A stretch of DNA of 64,000 bases from NCBI RefSeq assembly GCF_014638845.1, contig NZ_BMFP01000003.1, positions 372,001 to 436,000 of the forward strand, read 5' to 3'. Every line of letters begins with the position of its first letter. The stretch's first letter is position 1. Of the stretch, positions 63,501 to 64,000 are shown piece by piece. The position numbers were made by a program, and so were the translations under genes. This DNA is from Pontibacter amylolyticus. Its GTDB lineage: Bacteria > Bacteroidota > Bacteroidia > Cytophagales > Hymenobacteraceae. Below the pieces are notes generated by a model that worked only from the letters and a program-made list of their open reading frames with translations, did no database searches and had not been told where the DNA came from.

Positions 63501-64000
63501 CTCCGCCATTGCCTGCCAATTTGTAGATGATGCCGGCCGCTTTTTCCATGTCCACCACAATCAGCCGGTCACTTTTAGTTTTGATGCGGTTCTCAGCCAT
63601 GGCTGCCACTTTCGCATTGAAACGCGAGGTATACTCCACCGCCGCCGGGTCATTTTCCTGCGGAACACGGTTGATGATGAGCCCCAGCAGGACGGTTACC
63701 TCTTTGTTGGCTCTGGCTTCATAGGCATCCACTTCGTCGAGTATGGCGGCCATCTCCGCAATGGCCTGCTCGTCGTCGGTGACGCCCCACTGGCCGCCGT
63801 TGGTGCCCAGGTGCAGGAGCACGACATCCGGGTTAAAGCGGTCGAGGTATAGGCCACTGCCACCTGAAGTCACCAGCTCGTTTGCCTGATTGCGGTAACT
63901 GCCGGTGCGCAGCAGACTCAAAATGTCGCCGGTGCGGGATCCCGAAAAACCTGCGTGCTGATCGTTTGCCAGCGTGGCACTACCCGAGCGCTCACTGCCC
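60547..64000 (-). CDS. Partial SGNH hydrolase/Ig-like protein with type B T9SS sorting domain
   Basis: This frame is open from the window edge (64000) through 60547, so the true start is outside; the TTG at 63921 is not the start. The beginning reads as an SGNH hydrolase: DQHAGFSGSRTGDIL, DVVLLHLGTNGGQ (block III) and DDSLHPAPSGYQKMA (the Asp-x-x-His pair). An Ig-like region follows, then four repeats of about 97 residues in the Big-type format (DLTRPDVTISSD, DLKRPKVTLSSD, DMAPPTVMLATT, DATAPTVVLSTD). Cadherin-like elements and the gliding-motility type B sorting domain (NAFSPDGDGVNDTW to GVLTVLK) close it. It is exported via T9SS and displayed or released. Confidence 0.92.
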   Translation of the reverse strand, partial: GSERSGSATLANDQHAGFSGSRTGDILSLLRTGSYRNQANELVTSGGSGLYLDRFNPDVVLLHLGTNGGQWGVTDDEQAIAEMAAILDEVDAYEARANKEVTVLLGLIINRVPQENDPAAVEYTSRFNAKVAAMAENRIKTKSDRLIVVDMEKAAGIIYKLAGNGGDMDDSLHPAPSGYQKMANQWFKVLNPLLKPASITASNPETTITRKPTEISKEKSATFEFASNKSPVYFEVSLNGGAYEAVSNPYTLSNLADGRYTLSVRAVDAGGRKDATPATYTWTIITEPPTPPTFTAVTEDRGPVNNDRVTSDNTIRLAGKAQNGVEVTVSEAERGVLGKVKANDSGDWIFNHEGTVLPAGVYRFTAVATDIAGNESKVSSTFTVTIDLTRPDVTISSDAKAPVTKAFPVQLKFTEEVYGLAAADIAVTGATLSDLKEVDKSTYTATITPPANGQGTVTIILAADKATDMAGNANTASNKLEIAYDLKRPKVTLSSDAPQLVKAPFTVKFTFDEAVTGFAAADISVQNGTAGNLKAESATVYTATINLSSDGEVVVRLSENKATDEADNGNEASAELKRLYDMAPPTVMLATTAGELTNAAIPVTVTFSEPVSGLALASFSATNGKLSNLQKTDNTTYTVVLTPEKDGEVSLQLAAGKVEDQAGNGNTASNVLKRRYDATAPTVVLSTDAPELTNKPFTVNFRFSEAVEGFAVTDISVANGAASEFKKTDDQAFSAVIRPSADGEVTVRLVAGIAQDAAGNPNAASNALSVRFDGTGPSGYTVAFGTEKVDHSNQKQVSFSVKGAEQTAVYFYTISSDKGGTDVNGTANSTASSFQVEKLDLSGLHDGTLTLTFYQVDAAGNRGADATAQVVKMTKNIATVNNLEAIRVKFRTSFEDLPLPTQVKVRYTNGEEEELEVKWQQGDYNGLKPGTYTLNGELVLKPNTTNQDNRMATITVTVEPNLPPTAIAISQNSFKPNASSDEVLLTFSTTDPDDETHTYTFVSGQGAEHNNYFELRDDKLYLKSTAGLTGIRNFQIRVRTTDPFQNSFEQTFTLNKEVYQPANPIKLVNAFSPDGDGVNDTWTVPELKFYDEISIQVFDRAGRRLFHTTNPEQGWDGRSQDGQVKEGSYFYIIEVKDINLVQKGVLTVLK

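Larger units (their letters stand above)
104..63850. repeat. Iterated GGTATA/TATACC motif, about 160 copies
   Basis: By eye I counted about 163 copies of GGTATA or its complement TATACC (error of several either way). Roughly 60 read GGTATA on the plus strand, 90 read TATACC, and 13 are the full palindrome GGTATACC. The usual extended form is CAGGTATAG/C, complement G/CTATACCTG. Examples: 104-112, 131-138, 6734, 8660, 18403, 20413-20427, 24170, 30220, 40190, 45125, 54266, 61740 and 63123. Copies lie inside conserved genes in several frames (Leu-Tyr-Leu, Gln-Val-Tyr, Gly-Ile, Ile-Pro, Tyr-Thr) and in gaps. Uniform base composition near 55% GC would give about 25. The function is unknown. Confidence 0.9.

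Noticed and set aside
104..63850. GGTATA motif as a restriction-modification target
   Set aside because: Restriction targets are usually avoided in genomes, whereas this motif is enriched; a methylation-only role stays possible but is not supported here.
60547..63921. TTG at 63921 as start of the Ig-like protein
   Set aside because: The frame is open to the window edge with SGNH-like text before it, so this is an internal codon.

Overview
The window looks like chromosomal DNA of a Bacteroidota bacterium of the Cytophagales / Hymenobacteraceae type (Pontibacter-like; genus inferred, not proven). Evidence: a type IX secretion pair (a multidomain cell-surface protein with a type B C-terminal sorting domain plus a PorP/SprF protein), a HYC_CC_PP protein next to a CusA/CusB pump with a DUF3347 tail, DUF2911 and PepSY-like lipoproteins, few Shine-Dalgarno sites, and dispersed intergenic repeats of the kind seen in this phylum. 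No rRNA, tRNA, CRISPR array, prophage or recognisable insertion sequence was seen.

Layout. 1-8.6 kb: malate:quinone oxidoreductase, a two-repeat hypothetical protein, a PAS sensor kinase coupled to an acyl-CoA dehydrogenase, and a class A penicillin-binding protein. 8.9-13 kb: response regulator, sensor kinase, PepSY-like/SdiA-regulated lipoprotein and a convergent PAP2 phosphatase. 13-20.4 kb: class IV aminotransferase, DmpA-type peptidase, S1/P1 nuclease, cold shock protein, M1 metallopeptidase, a DUF922-like putative metalloprotease and a DUF2911 protein. 20.5-27.8 kb: a repeat lipoprotein, then an ATP-cone/Mrr-like nuclease, an AMP phosphorylase-like enzyme and a short PRPP synthetase in overlapping reading frames, facing PEP synthase, then a CBS protein. 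27.8-44.4 kb: a complete nuoA-N operon (13 genes, nuoCD fused) of gammaproteobacterial type, interrupted by three repeat- or pseudogene-bearing insertions. 44.7-48.7 kb: GNAT acetyltransferase, CBM-esterase, lytic transglycosylase and a GreA/GreB-type factor. 48.8-56.5 kb: a Cus-type heavy-metal efflux operon on the minus strand. 56.7-59.5 kb: a DUF2892-like protein, heme A synthase and a GAF kinase. 59.5-64 kb: PorP/SprF and a partial SGNH/Ig-like/type B sorting protein running off the window.

Together the genes cover quinone-linked respiration (mqo, nuo, heme A synthesis), envelope maintenance and sensing, metal efflux and surface display.

The most striking feature is not a gene. The hexamer GGTATA / TATACC (extended CAGGTATA[G/C] / [G/C]TATACCTG) occurs about 160 times by hand count, where base composition predicts roughly 25. 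It lies in genes and gaps, in both orientations, and pairs with itself in a 34-bp perfect palindrome and in a terminator. It has the distribution of a genome-wide iterated element (DUS/USS-, KOPS- or HIP1-like), and I do not recognise it as a described one.
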